NCBI GenBank assembly: GCA_036925085.1
Contig: JAUPFP010000002.1
Span: 10,419,821 to 10,483,820, forward strand
DNA length: 64,000 nt
Direction: 5' to 3'
DNA from: Brachycybe producta
Taxonomy: Eukaryota > Arthropoda > Diplopoda > Playtdesmida > Andrognathidae
Shown here: positions 43,281 through 54,504 of the stretch, piece after piece
Numbering within the stretch: the first letter of the stretch is position 1
Layout of the letters: the number at the start of each line of letters is the position of its first letter
The notes under the pieces: model-generated
Seen by the model: only the letters and a program-made list of their open reading frames with translations
The model's database searches: none
Told to the model about the DNA's origin: nothing
Translations under genes and position numbers: made by a program

Positions 43281-43851
43281 CACAGAATAAGGAGAACAAC
43301 AGAAGTGAAACTGAGCTATTAACTTGTGACAGAATTTTTCTGCACATTGAAATGTATTACTTTCACATACGCAGTAATACACCCCAAAATGGCGGCTATC
43401 AAGTAACCGGTTAAAAACGCCATTTTGAAATGTATTACTTTAACCTACACAGTAATATACGGGGCGACTGAATAAGCGCCAAATTGAACAAACGCCAAAC
43501 TGAATAAGCGCCAAATGGAAGAAACGCCAAACTGAATAAAAGCCAAAAATTTGGCTCTGTTTGGCGTTTCTTCTATTTGGCGTTTGTTCCATTTGGCGCT
43601 TATTCAGTTTGGCGTTTATTCCATTTGGCGCTTGATCAGTTTGGCGTTTGTTCCATTTGGCGCTTATTCAGTTTGGCGTTTGTTCCATTTCGCGCTTGAT
43701 CAGCGCCACCTAATATACATTCCACAGTGGCGGCTATCAAGTAACGGGTTAAAATAAGAGAAGCTTTCAGTCCAAGGTCATGAAATTCTGTCACAGCAAT
43801 TTCAAAGGCGCCGCACGAGAGTTTCCCTTCTGTACTTCTCCTTATTCTGTG
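43281..43851 (-). mobile_element. Family H element, inverted copy with nested family K
   Basis: CACAGAATAAGG at both ends in inverted orientation, flanked by ACAATGG (43274-43280 and 43852-43858). Interrupted at TAATATAC by family K. Sequence resumes with ATTCCACAGTGGCGGCTATC. Confidence 0.85.
43461..43710 (-). mobile_element. Family K GCCAAA-repeat element nested in family H
   Basis: 250 bp, GGGGCGACTGAATAAGCGCC to GATCAGCGCCACC, with a perfect 8-bp duplication TAATATAC (43453-43460 and 43711-43718). Lacks the telomere-like core; made almost only of the 32-bp units in inverted orientation. Confidence 0.9.
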
Positions 43852-43894
43852 ACAATGGTTTATGGATTCAGAAGAGTAAAATTATGAGAAAATA

Positions 43895-44610
43895 GAAAGT
43901 GTTTTAGAAACTAGAAAGGGTAGCTCAATCACTGAAATGTATTTTTGAAATGTTGATAACTTTTATTTTGAAAAAAAAATATCAATATGAAAATATCCTT
44001 AAGAGGTTATCTTGAATAAAATAACCAGTAGATAGCGCTAGCATCTCTATTAATACATTTTTCTATACGAGTCTAAATATAAAATAACTGAAATTACTAT
44101 GATAATGCAATATCTGGTATTGTTGTTTAAAATGGTGTGCTGTTTTCGTTTTAGTCGTTTTTTGAATTGTAATTTAAAGTGCAATAAGCACTTAAATATA
44201 CTGTGAATCCACTGATACTTTTGCAAAACCTAGTTATGGTTATTTCTAGTTTTAAAATAATTCTGAAAATGGCATATATGCTAATTTCCATAGACAATTA
44301 CAAACGAATTATTTGTCTATGGAAATTAATATGTAGGCTATTTTAAAACTTTCTTTAAAAAAATAGAAGGAAATCATAACCAGGTTTTGCAAAAGTATCA
44401 GTGGATTTATAGTATATTTGAGTGCTTATTTACACTTTAAATTACGTTTCAAAAATAACTGTACGTGAAAAGAACGACTAAAACAACAACGAAAACAAAA
44501 CACACGCCATGTTAAACGGCTATACCAGATATTGCATCATACTGATTTTCATCATGCTGGTAGCCTCTAGCCTCTTAAGTGATCAAAGGTACCGTTCTAG
44601 TTTCTAAAAC
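43895..44610. mobile_element. Family C foldback split by a TTAA-flanked element
   Basis: TTTTAGAAACTAGAAAGGGTA at the left, ACCGTTCTAGTTTCTAAAACA at the right. The arm is broken at CTTAAG. Confidence 0.78.
44003..44574. mobile_element. 572-bp foldback element with TTAA duplication
   Basis: TTAA at 43999-44002 and 44575-44578; ends GAGGTTA and (complement) GAGGCTA. Long arms: CTGATACTTTTGCAAAACC / GGTTTTGCAAAAGTATCAG, TTCCATAGACAATTA / GTCTATGGAAATTAA. piggyBac/Kolobok-type by duplication. Noncoding. Confidence 0.8.
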
Positions 44611-45300
44611 ACATTCAAGTCTTTCTTCATTTTGTATCTGAAGCCACATTTACACTTTTAAAAGTACCTTCACTAGTTTTATTTGTAAACACTTTGTATA
44701 AAATATGAAAGATCTTGGAATTTTTCTTATGTTTTATATTTAAATGGTTTGTCATCACGATATAACAACATTCATATCCATGATCATGAATTCATAATGA
44801 TGAAACAAACAACAACACAAGGAAAAAGTTGAAACAAAAACGCTTTTTATTTGTTTTATTATACACCCAGGTATTTAGAAGACGAAAAAAAAAGACAAAT
44901 GGCGGTGAATATTTTATGATGAATAAACAGTGTTTTGAATGGTAAAATTTTCCATTGGAAGGAAAAGGACTTTTTAGAAAATTGTACAATTTGTACACAT
45001 TTCTCAGTTAAGAAGTGTAATTTGTATGTCGAGGCGCAACCGACACAGACATAAAACAACTTCAATTTGAACACAAACTAAATTTGTCTACAAGCCAATA
45101 TATCGATAATAATATGGTAAATTGGAAGTAAAAATAATAATCATCTTTGTTGTATTTTCAATAGGAATGGCGATATTTTTGGGGGAAAAAAATCGAAATC
45201 TGTCCGATATGTCGGATATTTATCAGACACTATTGTCTCCACTGACTCGTTTACAGTTTTTAGGAATAAGATTTATAATTTAAACTTATCTAACTAATAA

Positions 45301-45608
45301 TACCTTGTACACACATGAGTTAAATGAATTCAAATTTAATGTTTTTAGGTGAATTCTACGGAATCCAGTTAAGGACATGAACACCAAATTAAAAATTGAC
45401 TTTATTATTACTATTTTAAATTGAAATACTAAATCAATATTTTGTCTAATAGTTTATAGATTATATTTAAGTATTAATCTTAATATTTTGAGATTTATTA
45501 ACTGAATAAATTGAATTCAATGTAGATTGTTTGTTTGCCCTTCACGGGGCTCTGTAGAACACGTTTATTATTTAAATGCATTTAAATTATCAGGTGTATA
45601 CAAGATAT
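45301..45608 (-). mobile_element. Family B MITE, copy 5
   Basis: TACCTTGTACACACATGAG to TCAGGTGTATACAAGATATA. Full-length. Confidence 0.8.
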
Positions 45609-46239
45609 AATTGCAAGCAAATGTAATTTCTTTGTATTGTATTTAACTGTTTACAGTGGTCTTTTTTTATACTGATAAATTGCCTCATATAAGTTGAAAT
45701 TTTTTTTTACCTTTGATGCAATACATTTTATTATATTTTAGAAAACTCGATTTTTAACGATATATCGATAAAAAAATCGAAAATAAACTAAACTAGTATT
45801 AGTTATCATTGCAAACCTACTCAAGTATACTTCTTCTGTATTTCGATTTTTCGATTTTATATATATATATATAAGTACAATATGTATTTTTAAAAACTAT
45901 CAAAATATCAAAAATTTTGCCATCCTTAATTTTCAAACTAACACAAAATGTTTCTTTTTTTTAAAGATAATCATTAATCACAATATGAAAATATACTTTG
46001 CATTTTTCTATGCTCTTTCCAGTAATGCTGACAAACTTTTCGATATATCGTTATTTCGATATTTTTTTTAAAAAAAATACCGTACTTGATACAGCGAAAA
46101 AATTGAAATGTCGAAATAACGAAAATTATCAAAACACTAGTGGGGTAACCCGTCATAAATGACGGGAGCAAAATTCATAGGCAATTGTGCGCATGCGCGT
46201 CGTTTTTTCCTTTTTTACTCCTTTCATTTCAATTTCAGT

Positions 46240-46340
46240 CACCCCCTCCCACTTTTTCTCTCTCTCCCCCTTCTACACTTTCCAACCTTTTCCCCTCACC
46301 CCTCCCACTTTTCTCTCTCTCCCCCTTCTACACTTTCCAA
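46240..46340 (+). repeat. Tandem duplication of a 55-bp pyrimidine-rich unit
   Basis: CCTCCCACTTTT and CTCTCTCCCCCTTCTACACT occur twice, 55 bases apart, nearly identical. Confidence 0.85.
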
Positions 46341-46436
46341 AGGAAGAGTTCAACATATAGTTGACCTTGAGAAAAAAACGGTTCATTTATTCAAATTTAT
46401 ATAAATTCCGACGTGCTTCAATGGTTTTTGTTACTC

Positions 46437-46437
<1 letters not shown>

Positions 46438-46465
<28 letters not shown>
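46438..46465 (+). repeat. (CA)n microsatellite
   Basis: About 13-14 CA units. Confidence 0.9.
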
Positions 46466-46467
<2 letters not shown>

Positions 46468-47092
46468 GATATTATAATATTTGAATGACGAATAGTTTGT
46501 TTTATTCATTATTTCGATATTTCTTGATTTTTTTCGATTATTTCAAAATATCGCTATCCTTCCCTACTTTCCGGTTTCTTTACGTTCTTAAAATTGTTGA
46601 AAGGAAGTTAGGTTCTTTTTTAAGAGACAAACGGAACACAACCAACCAACATAATTAATTCTAAATTAGACTTAAATAGATTAGAAACCTACACATTATT
46701 AAGTTAATTTTCGTTACATTTGCATCATAATAAGGTGTTATAATTTCATAAATCAAGATTAAAGTGTTTTTTTTTTCATGAAGTGAGAAACGTTAAAAGA
46801 AATTATAAACTGAAGTTTTAAAACCGAATGAAAAAGGTTATTTTTTTTCAAAGTGACCTTGTTTTTGAAACATTTAAAAAAAAAGGAAACTTCCACATTA
46901 AAGTGTTGATATGTAACTCATTTAAGTGTGTTGCAAAGTGGTTTAATAACTTTTTTTTATTTTTCTATTATTCTATTTCTGTTTAAACCCAATTTTCATT
47001 TTTTAAAGTCTTCCATTTTAGATTCTTTCATCAAATTGTTGAAAACCACAACATGACTGATATTATGCATTAGGGCTCTTGGCACACCAGAC

Positions 47093-47209
47093 ACAGGCAG
47101 TTAGAAATAGGAGAGAACTTTAGTTGGCTCCGCCCTTGTTATGACGACAGGCAACTTCTAATTGGCTGGTTATGTAGTCTGACGATGAAAAGGGCGGAGC
47201 ATGTGACGT
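47093..47209. mobile_element. Family A MITE, copy 9 (half element)
   Basis: ACAGGCAGTTAGAAATAGG through GCGGAGCATGTGACGT, then unrelated sequence. Like copy 1 it has the TAGGAGAGAAC variant. Confidence 0.8.
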
Positions 47210-47531
47210 AATGCAAAAGTAGAAAGAAACAAAAAAAAAAGGTAATCGAAATAACCCTTGCAAAAATCAAGAGACACCTAAATGAAATTTTATTTATTAC
47301 ACAACTTCTTAAGAAAAAGAGAAGAAAAATATCTTCCTGAAACTTTTTGTTGTTGTTTCTACTTTTTTTTTGTTTAACCCTTTAAAAATTTGCAATTTCA
47401 TTTTTATTGCAACTAATTTATTTTCCACTTATAAAATGTCTGATAATAATTTAATAATGGCACCAGTTTTTTTTTTTGTTGTTGGTCTTGTTTGTTTTGC
47501 GGCAACTTCAAATAGAAAATATAAGAAAATG

Positions 47532-47541
47532 AGCGCCACCT
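47532..47541 (-). promoter_or_regulatory. CTCF-like core motif in CCAGGTGGCGCTC
   Basis: Exact AGRTGGCGCY match on the minus strand, outside recognised repeats. Confidence 0.35.
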
Positions 47542-48626
47542 GGTTTTTAAATTCATAAAATAAAACTTTCCTTCTTGTTTGCTTCTGTTCTACATTTTCC
47601 AAAAAACCCTTTTTGTAACTTGACATTTTTTTTACGAAACACACGTGTGTTTAAAAAAAATAATCGGGGTCATTAAAATATGTTGAAATACAACAACATA
47701 AAAACCCCCATACATGGTCAACTTCAAAAATGACCCAACAAGTAACGTCACCACTTTTTGTATTGATGTACAACGCACAAAAAAATGGCTGCCCTTCACT
47801 TTTTTATTGTATTAATCTGAGTAATTTTCGGTGTTCCGGAGCATCTATAGGAAGAGCTCAACGACATCCCCACTCTGAATTGGTCTAACATTTGAGGCGC
47901 GTATTGCACACGGGGAAATGTAGACATGCTTGTCTTACAGGCTTCACTGGGAATTCCATGGGATTTCCATTCCCGCACTTCCGGTTCACGTGTAATGAAT
48001 TTTCGAAGTTGCATTGTCATGACTCCATGAGCATCTATAGAAAGAGCTCAACCACGTCCAATCTGACGTGATTGAGCTACCTTTCTAGTTTCTAAAACAT
48101 TTTCTAGTTTAATTTAGTTTCAAATTAAACATAGAAACTGTGAACCTTCTGAGCAGAGATTGAAACGTAGAAAAATTCTGTTGAAAAACATCCAATAAAA
48201 GTTGTTTGTTGTATGTTTTATTAATTCAGATGTCAAGTTTTTTCTACATGAAATTTGGGTAAAACACTTTCTCTAAAATCTAAGAATGTGTGATCCTCTT
48301 TTAACTAAACTTACCAGAACTGGTTATGAGTTTATATACCCGGGTTAAAATGTTTTAAAATTCATCTTATAATACCTGCTCGTGACAGTGACATCATAAG
48401 AGAGTGATTTTTTTGTTTCTAGTTTATTAAACATTTGTCACATTTCACTCATAAACATTTCAGAAGGCACCCAGTTCAAAAACACTGCAAATTCTGGAAA
48501 TTTCAACAATAACAAGTGAACCTCACACCCACATAATAGGGGGTCCATTACCCCCATGTGACCTCTTTTTTCCTCCCCCTCCCTCCCCTTATATGTCTCT
48601 GTTTGTAGTAATCTTAAAAAAAAACT

Positions 48627-49677
48627 TCAAAAGAAAATGAACTCAGTGGTATACATTAGAGAAGGATTTGTGAGGAGGGAAAAGGGGGAGATGTCAGAAA
48701 TTGTCACCCCTAGAAATAACCCTACAAACAAAACTTTGAACAAAGATTTGAGGGGGAGGTTTAGGGCAATATTGTATTTAAAATATTGTAAATATCTTTT
48801 ACTTGTGTTCAAAATCGTCGTTTTTGCTTCCATAATTGTGTATATACTATTTTTAGAGATTGTATTTTTCTGTTTTCTTTGTTGTTTACAGCTGTGAACA
48901 AGGGAGGGGGAGGGGGAGGGGGGAGAGAGAAATACAGTTGTCATAGACAACCATAAAGTCTGTGTGTCTAATATAACATCAATACAAAAATCACCCTTGA
49001 AATGTAATAGAAGAGCAGCACGGATGAACTCCGACCTTCTCAAAAACCAACAATAATATTGAATAAAGATCTGATTATACAGCGTGGTCGTAAAATTCCA
49101 CAAAACGTAACCCGTATCCAGCGACTTGACAGCATCTTCGCCAGACACACGCAACCACTTGTGTCTGGATACAATGTAACCAATAATGTTGCGCATCTGT
49201 TTGTTCAGTTGGTCATAGGTGGCATTAGTGCTGCATTTGTATTCGTTTCTAGGTACTGATTGAGACAGGCATTTAGAAATCGGGACGAACACAAGTTGGC
49301 TCCGCCCTTTTTATGACGAATGGCAACTTCTAATTGGTTAGTTATGTAGTCTGACGTCACATGCTCCGCCCTTTTCAACGTCGAACCACACAACAAACCA
49401 ATTAGTCGTTAGGTCGTCATAAAAAGGGCGGAGCGAACTTGTGTTCGTCACGATTTCTAAATGCCTGTCTGATTGAGCGATGTTTTCCATTTGAATTGGG
49501 GAAACAAGAGAATCAAGCAACACTCTTTGATGTTGTTAAGCTTGCGAGGTACTTGAGGGATGTTGCTTTGTATCCGGAAAAGGCGTGTCCAGTCGAAGGG
49601 AAACATTGCTGATGGCGATTATCGGCCAGTTTGTACTTGCCTTTATTGAGATTCAATCGATTTCTGCTACTACAGAA
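48627..49677 (-). pseudogene. Decayed coding region of unknown family, split by a Mutator-like MITE
   Basis: The longest open frame in the window (about 210 codons) runs on the minus strand from the inner edge of the MITE at 49264 to 48630. Removing the MITE at 49265-49468 with one copy of its 9-bp duplication extends this frame without a break into residues RVLLDSLVSPIQMENIAQS (49535 to 49469). One frame change further upstream, near 49535, another coding-like run begins (GKYKLADNRHQQ, then GYKATSLKYLASL) back to about 49677. There a TTTTTCTGTAG acceptor-like site precedes it. Local GC is higher than the flanks. The 5' half of the long frame (QLNKQMRNIIGYIVSRHKW, SGEDAVKSLDTGYVLWNF) looks protein-like; the last 80 codons look noncoding. 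I do not recognise the family. It may be a host gene relic, an element's gene or old acquired DNA. Confidence 0.5.
49265..49468. mobile_element. Family A MITE, copy 10, with perfect 9-bp duplication
   Basis: 204 bp, ACAGGCATTTAGAAATCGGG to TTCTAAATGCCTGT, flanked by CTGATTGAG at 49256-49264 and 49469-49477. It interrupts the coding relic above. Confidence 0.93.
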
Positions 49678-49679
49678 AA

Positions 49680-50370
49680 ACCTAACCACAAAGAGTGTTT
49701 GTTTTTTCCTTTTCTAAATTAGGTTAACATTAATTAATCAAAAGGGAATTTTATGTAACAGAATCCAAATAACCCATATAATTAAAAAGAAAATGATAAT
49801 CAAGAAGATCCAGTTTAGATTGAAAAACAAGTTGAAATTAAAGTTTGAAGAAAACCAAATGTGTGTCCCTTTTTTTTAGTATTAATTAAAAGAGGTTTTT
49901 GGTTATCAAATTTTGTTTTGAAAAAAAAAAAAAGAATGATAACAATGGGAATTGGGTCTACCACTCACTCTTTTTTTTTAAGTTAAGTAAGAAGAAAAAG
50001 GCAATGACACTTTTGTGAGTTTCAACCTCAACCTTGTTTTTGTGTGTTGAATGTGATAAAATGCATTTTTATGGTTCCCCTTCTGCTCCATTTGGAGGAT
50101 TTTCATAACTAAAGTAACTATGGTTACCGAGAAAAACCCTTCTTTTTACGATCTTTCATTGATTTCTCCATTTTCGACACCCACTCCAACAACATCACCA
50201 TCAACCATCATCGTCATCATCTCGAAATTGAAGACGGGGTTTGACTGAAAAAAAAAAATCCGATCCCTAATTCCCTATCACTGACACTCCTTAAGGACAC
50301 TTGTATAACATGAAAACGTCCCTTGGAATTCTTGTTATTCTGCTTTTTAAAAGTGTCATTAAGAAGAAAT
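49680..50370. other. AT-rich filler
   Basis: Poly-A runs and CATCATC patches at 50170-50220. No feature recognised. Confidence 0.5.
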
Positions 50371-50374
50371 TTAA

Positions 50375-50605
50375 AGTGCTTTATAAACTAGAATAGTAAA
50401 TGTAACACTGAAGTTAGGTTTTATGTTGATATCTTTAAAAATAAACTTTTTATAGCAAATTTTAAGTTTTCAAACTTTTATTAGACTTTTTTTAAATTTT
50501 AAAAATCTAAAATTATGTTAAAAAGTTAATTTTCAAAAATCCAACATGAAAATCCTCTTATATGATTCAAGTTACTCATCTAGTTTTTAAATCACTTTCA
50601 AGTTT
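50375..50605. mobile_element. Family C foldback, diverged
   Basis: TTATAAACTAGAATAGTAAA to ACTCATCTAGTTTTTAAATCAC. Confidence 0.6.
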
Positions 50606-50989
50606 CAAAACATAATCTTTCAAAACGCAGACAGAATAACCATAGCTCTATTACCTAGTAAACCCGTCATGCAACTTGCATGAAATGAAAATGAAAGTGT
50701 TGTATACTGGATTACAAGCAAGGCCTACTACTATAGAGAATATCTGAAATTTTGAAGCAAATGTGTGTATGTATATGGCGTCAATCACCATACTATTATA
50801 AAGTGTTTAGACGCCATAATGGGGCACCTTTATGTTAAAAATTAAACTCCAACATGTGCTTCATTATTTTTCTTCAAAAAGGTATTATTCACGCCATGTA
50901 AACGTATGGGGAGGGGGGTGGGGGGATTTTTACTTTACGTTTTTAATGACTTTGGCGATTTTTCCATGACTTTTGTGTACATTTTTAAG

Positions 50990-51155
50990 ATAGTACAATC
51001 AGTCAATCTGCAAAATTGCCTATTCAATCTGCAAAACAACCAACCTGCTAGTGACTCTACAAAATTGAACACCTAAATTGTATTGAATTTTGTAGATTCA
51101 CTAGCAGGTTGGTTGTTTTGCAGACTGCCTAGGCAATCTGCAGATTGACAGTAAC
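50990..51155. mobile_element. Family I foldback, copy 2
   Basis: CAGTCAATCTGCAAAATTGCC and GGCAATCTGCAGATTGACAG. Inner ACCAACCTGCTAGTGACTCT / AGATTCACTAGCAGGTTGG. Confidence 0.8.
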
Positions 51156-51687
51156 ATATACATTTATGTGAAAGTTTGTTTTTGTATAGACACAATTGAA
51201 ATCCCTTTACGCCTATAAAATATACTCGCTCTTACTGTATAAGTATAGTGAGTAGATTTACATTTTTAACTGAGCTGCTTTATGAAAAACGTCTTAAGTT
51301 ATTAACCCTTTTTCACTACTTGAGATGACGCGCCATCTATCGGTGTTAGTTATGGTTTTTTTTTGTGTGTATGTTTCACTTTGGTTTTATAGGGTACTTA
51401 AAAATGAGAACATAGTATTATTTTTTAGAAGAGTATCTTTAATGTTTGGAGAACAATTTGTCATGAAAATGTTGTTAAATGTCTTGTGAAATTGTCATTA
51501 AAGTGTTGTTCCCTTTATTTTTTAAAAGAAAGATAAAAAAAATACATTTTAAGCTATAATGGTACAGGGTGTGCCAAACATTCTTTGGAAGTGTTTTAGT
51601 ATTGCTGCTGCTGTCTTTCACAATAGCAAATATGTTTTTTTAAACTTTTATACGGTTTTTAGAAACAACTTTAAAAGGAAATTGAAA

Positions 51688-51925
51688 TTCAGAGGGCTCC
51701 ATTGAAAAATACTTGTGTAAATGCAAGGCAGATGGCGCCTGCAACCTCCATAGGTGGCAAACTCCACTCGCCACCAATTGGTTGAAATAGAATGCACCCT
51801 TTTAGCTAATAAAAGCGCGTCCAAAACAACCCTATTTATCAGCACGTGACAAACTTACACCTCAGAGCACAATATAAGTGAAGAGAGAGAGCACGTGTAT
51901 AGAAATAGCGATGACGCAATTCACC
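51688..51925 (+). mobile_element. Family E repeat, copy 3
   Basis: Aligns with 5975-6215 including AGATGGCGCCTGCAACCTCC and TTTATCAGCACGTGACAAAC. Contains a CTCF-like core at 51730-51739. Confidence 0.7.
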
Positions 51926-52375
51926 ACTTTAGAAATATTACGTCTATTTTGCATTAGGTTAACTTTTTAATTCGGAAATAGCATATACCGGAAGTGCAGA
52001 AATGGGGTGCCTTGTTAAAGTTCAATTTAAACGAATTACACTCGGGATATCTGTTGTCGCCGCCACCTGTGTCAGTTCATATGTGCAATTCAATTTTAAA
52101 GTTGCATTGTAGAAAAATTCACCATATTATCAGAAATATTATGTACGCAATTTGCATCAGGATAACTTTTGGTTCGGAAATGATAAAAATATTGAGTACC
52201 TTGCAAATTTCAATGGAGAGATATATTGCACCCAAAGATATCCATTGACATTCTGCCGGTTCATGTAGGTTGAATTTCTGAATTTATATAATTACATTGT
52301 AAAAATTTACCACAGTAGAAATAGTCCATGCACAATGCACATTGTATCTAGAGACAATGTTTCCGACAATTTATC
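51913..52375 (+). repeat. Degenerate tandem repeat, period about 190-210 bp
   Basis: Three diverged units each carry AATTCACCA.., AGAAATATTA.GT.., TTTGCAT.AGG.TAACTTTT and TTCGGAAAT, at about 51917, 52125 and 52306. Confidence 0.55.
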
Positions 52376-53269
52376 ACTCGATTTGTACTAAAGGCTGTGC
52401 TGAATCATTAACAATACTGACCAATGGTCAAGATGTATGGCTGTCATTGCCTCATTGGTGATGCTTCCTTCAAGAACACTCTGTATAACATTATTTCATG
52501 GTTCGCTTGGTATGATTGCACTCAAAAGTTATACATTATTAAGGATTTAGGTGAAAGTCTTAACCAAAATGAAGAGCAAAAAACGTTTTTTTTTTTTCTG
52601 TTTGTTTCACTCATTGCTTTTAGAGGGAAAAATTCTTTATGGCGTCCATAAAATAAGACCCGAAAAAGAGAGTGACTTACACCCGCATATTGACACAAAC
52701 ACACACAAAGAGGAAAATTTTGTCTTAAAATCGTTATTTTCTGATCCCCTTGCTTTAAAACTTTGTATGTATTTTCTAACTTTAATCTTCAACTAAGATT
52801 CTTAGACATAGAAACGCCATAATTTCTCTTTTTTTATTTATAAAAGAAGAGAATTACCAAGAAAAAAGATTTTAAAAATTAATTCCTAGACTGTCGCAAC
52901 AACTTTTTAGTTGTGATTAAAAAAGTTAAAAGGAAAAGAAAAAATAGCAAATTTAGCTTTAAAAAAAATGGTAGGTAACCAAGTGTGGCGGAATTTCTTA
53001 TTTCCATAAAAAAAAAACCACAACAACAACATCAAGTTTTTTTTTGTGTTATGATTTGTGGACACAAAAGTAGATTTTGTGTTTGGGTGTGTTTCATGAG
53101 CAAACACCACTTCTTATTATAATTGTATGAAATTAAGAAGAACCTCGCCCCTAAGTGACTTCTGAGACAAACCCACGACTCTTTAACTTGACACTCCGAG
53201 GGTTTTTTTTGTTTTTCTATCTCTTCGGACAGTCAGTCATTGGAAACAACGGCAGTCTTAACGGTTACC

Positions 53270-53800
53270 CAAAGCCCTTAGAGTTTTCTACTACAAAAAT
53301 TAACTTCAGTTAAAAAAAAAAGTTAAACATGGTTAATTTTTGTATTGAAAACAAATGAATGTGGTTGCATTTACCAAAAGCAGTTAAAAGATAACTTTCA
53401 AAAGTTAATTTTCTATTGGCAACAAATGTGGTTAGTATGGTTACATTAACCATTGTTAAATTTCTGAGCAATGGAGTTAACGTAACTGCATTGCAATAAC
53501 ATGGTTAACTACATTGGTGAATGGTTAAATACGTCACTTCCTGTGTTCAAACAAACATGGCGGTTAGTGAGAGCAATTAATTTTTGACTGAATGAGGAAT
53601 AATTATTTTTACAAAATGCACAACTGTGAAACAGAACAGGAAGTGACATAAAAACATGCAATCACATTTAATTACATAACCTTGGTTATGTTTATTAGCA
53701 GTTAATTTTTGTATTGAAAATGAGCTATTAAGGGAAACTGTATTCACTGTTTCCATTATAAAAGTTAACTGCAGTTCTAGTGGATACAAACGTGGTTAAT
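53270..53800. mobile_element. Family G repeat (GGTTAA-rich, ACTTCCTG core), compound
   Basis: Repeats ACAAAAATTAACTTCAGTTAA, AACATGGTTAA, GTGAATGGTTAAATACGTCA and CACTTCCTGTG..CAAACATGGCGG in common with 21.8-22.1 kb. The arms appear more than once, so several copies may be overlapped. Confidence 0.6.
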
Positions 53801-54504
53801 TTAACCGTAGTTTGAATTTACCAACAATGCACAACTTTTAACTTGAGTGCCATTGGCACAAGGTGGTTAACAACATTGCTGGAATTTTCAGGATGTAGCA
53901 TCATCTAACTAACAGGAAGTGATACAGCAGTATTTAATCAATAGTTAAGGGCTTCAAAAATGGAAACACATCAAAGTACTTGACTACAGTTAATTATAAT
54001 TCTTTGTTATCAAACTGAAATTAATGTGTCACAATGCATATTTCAGGTATTAAGTCATTAATACTCATTACTTGTGTGGTTAATCATTTTTATTGATTAT
54101 GTCGTTTGTGGTATTATTAATATGACCGGGGGGGGAGGGGGGGGGGAAATAATCTTTCATAACTGAAGTTGGTTCATTGTTGTTTATTACTAATAATTAA
54201 TGCAAAAAGATAATAGTGGAAAGACGATAAGAACCTTGTTATTCTACCCACTTATTTACTTGGAAATGGAATTAAACAGAATTGATTCTGGAATTATAGT
54301 TTGAGTGAATTTACACCAAACACACCAGCTGCTATTGAGCTAGTCGTAGTAACAATAAGCACACACACACGCACATATATAGGACAGTGCACCGCCATGT
54401 TGAATGCCATTAACATCATGAATTATTGTTTACTCCTTTTCAGGAATGCAGCTCCTAACTGTCCTACCAGAATTGTTCTACTGCTACCATGTAGCAATAT
54501 AATA

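Larger units (their letters stand above)
45162..46566. mobile_element. Probable hAT-like element with ATCGATA-rich ends
   Basis: Left TAGGAATGGCGATATTTTTG, right (complement) TAGGGAAGGATAGCGATATT. Both subterminal zones are full of TTTCGATATTTC / ATCGATA motifs. Contains the family B copy at 45301-45608. No clean 8-bp duplication found. Confidence 0.5.

Noticed and set aside
49059-49259. 66-codon plus-strand frame
   Set aside because: Overlaps the coding relic on the minus strand, which is longer and extends across the MITE; the plus frame does not.
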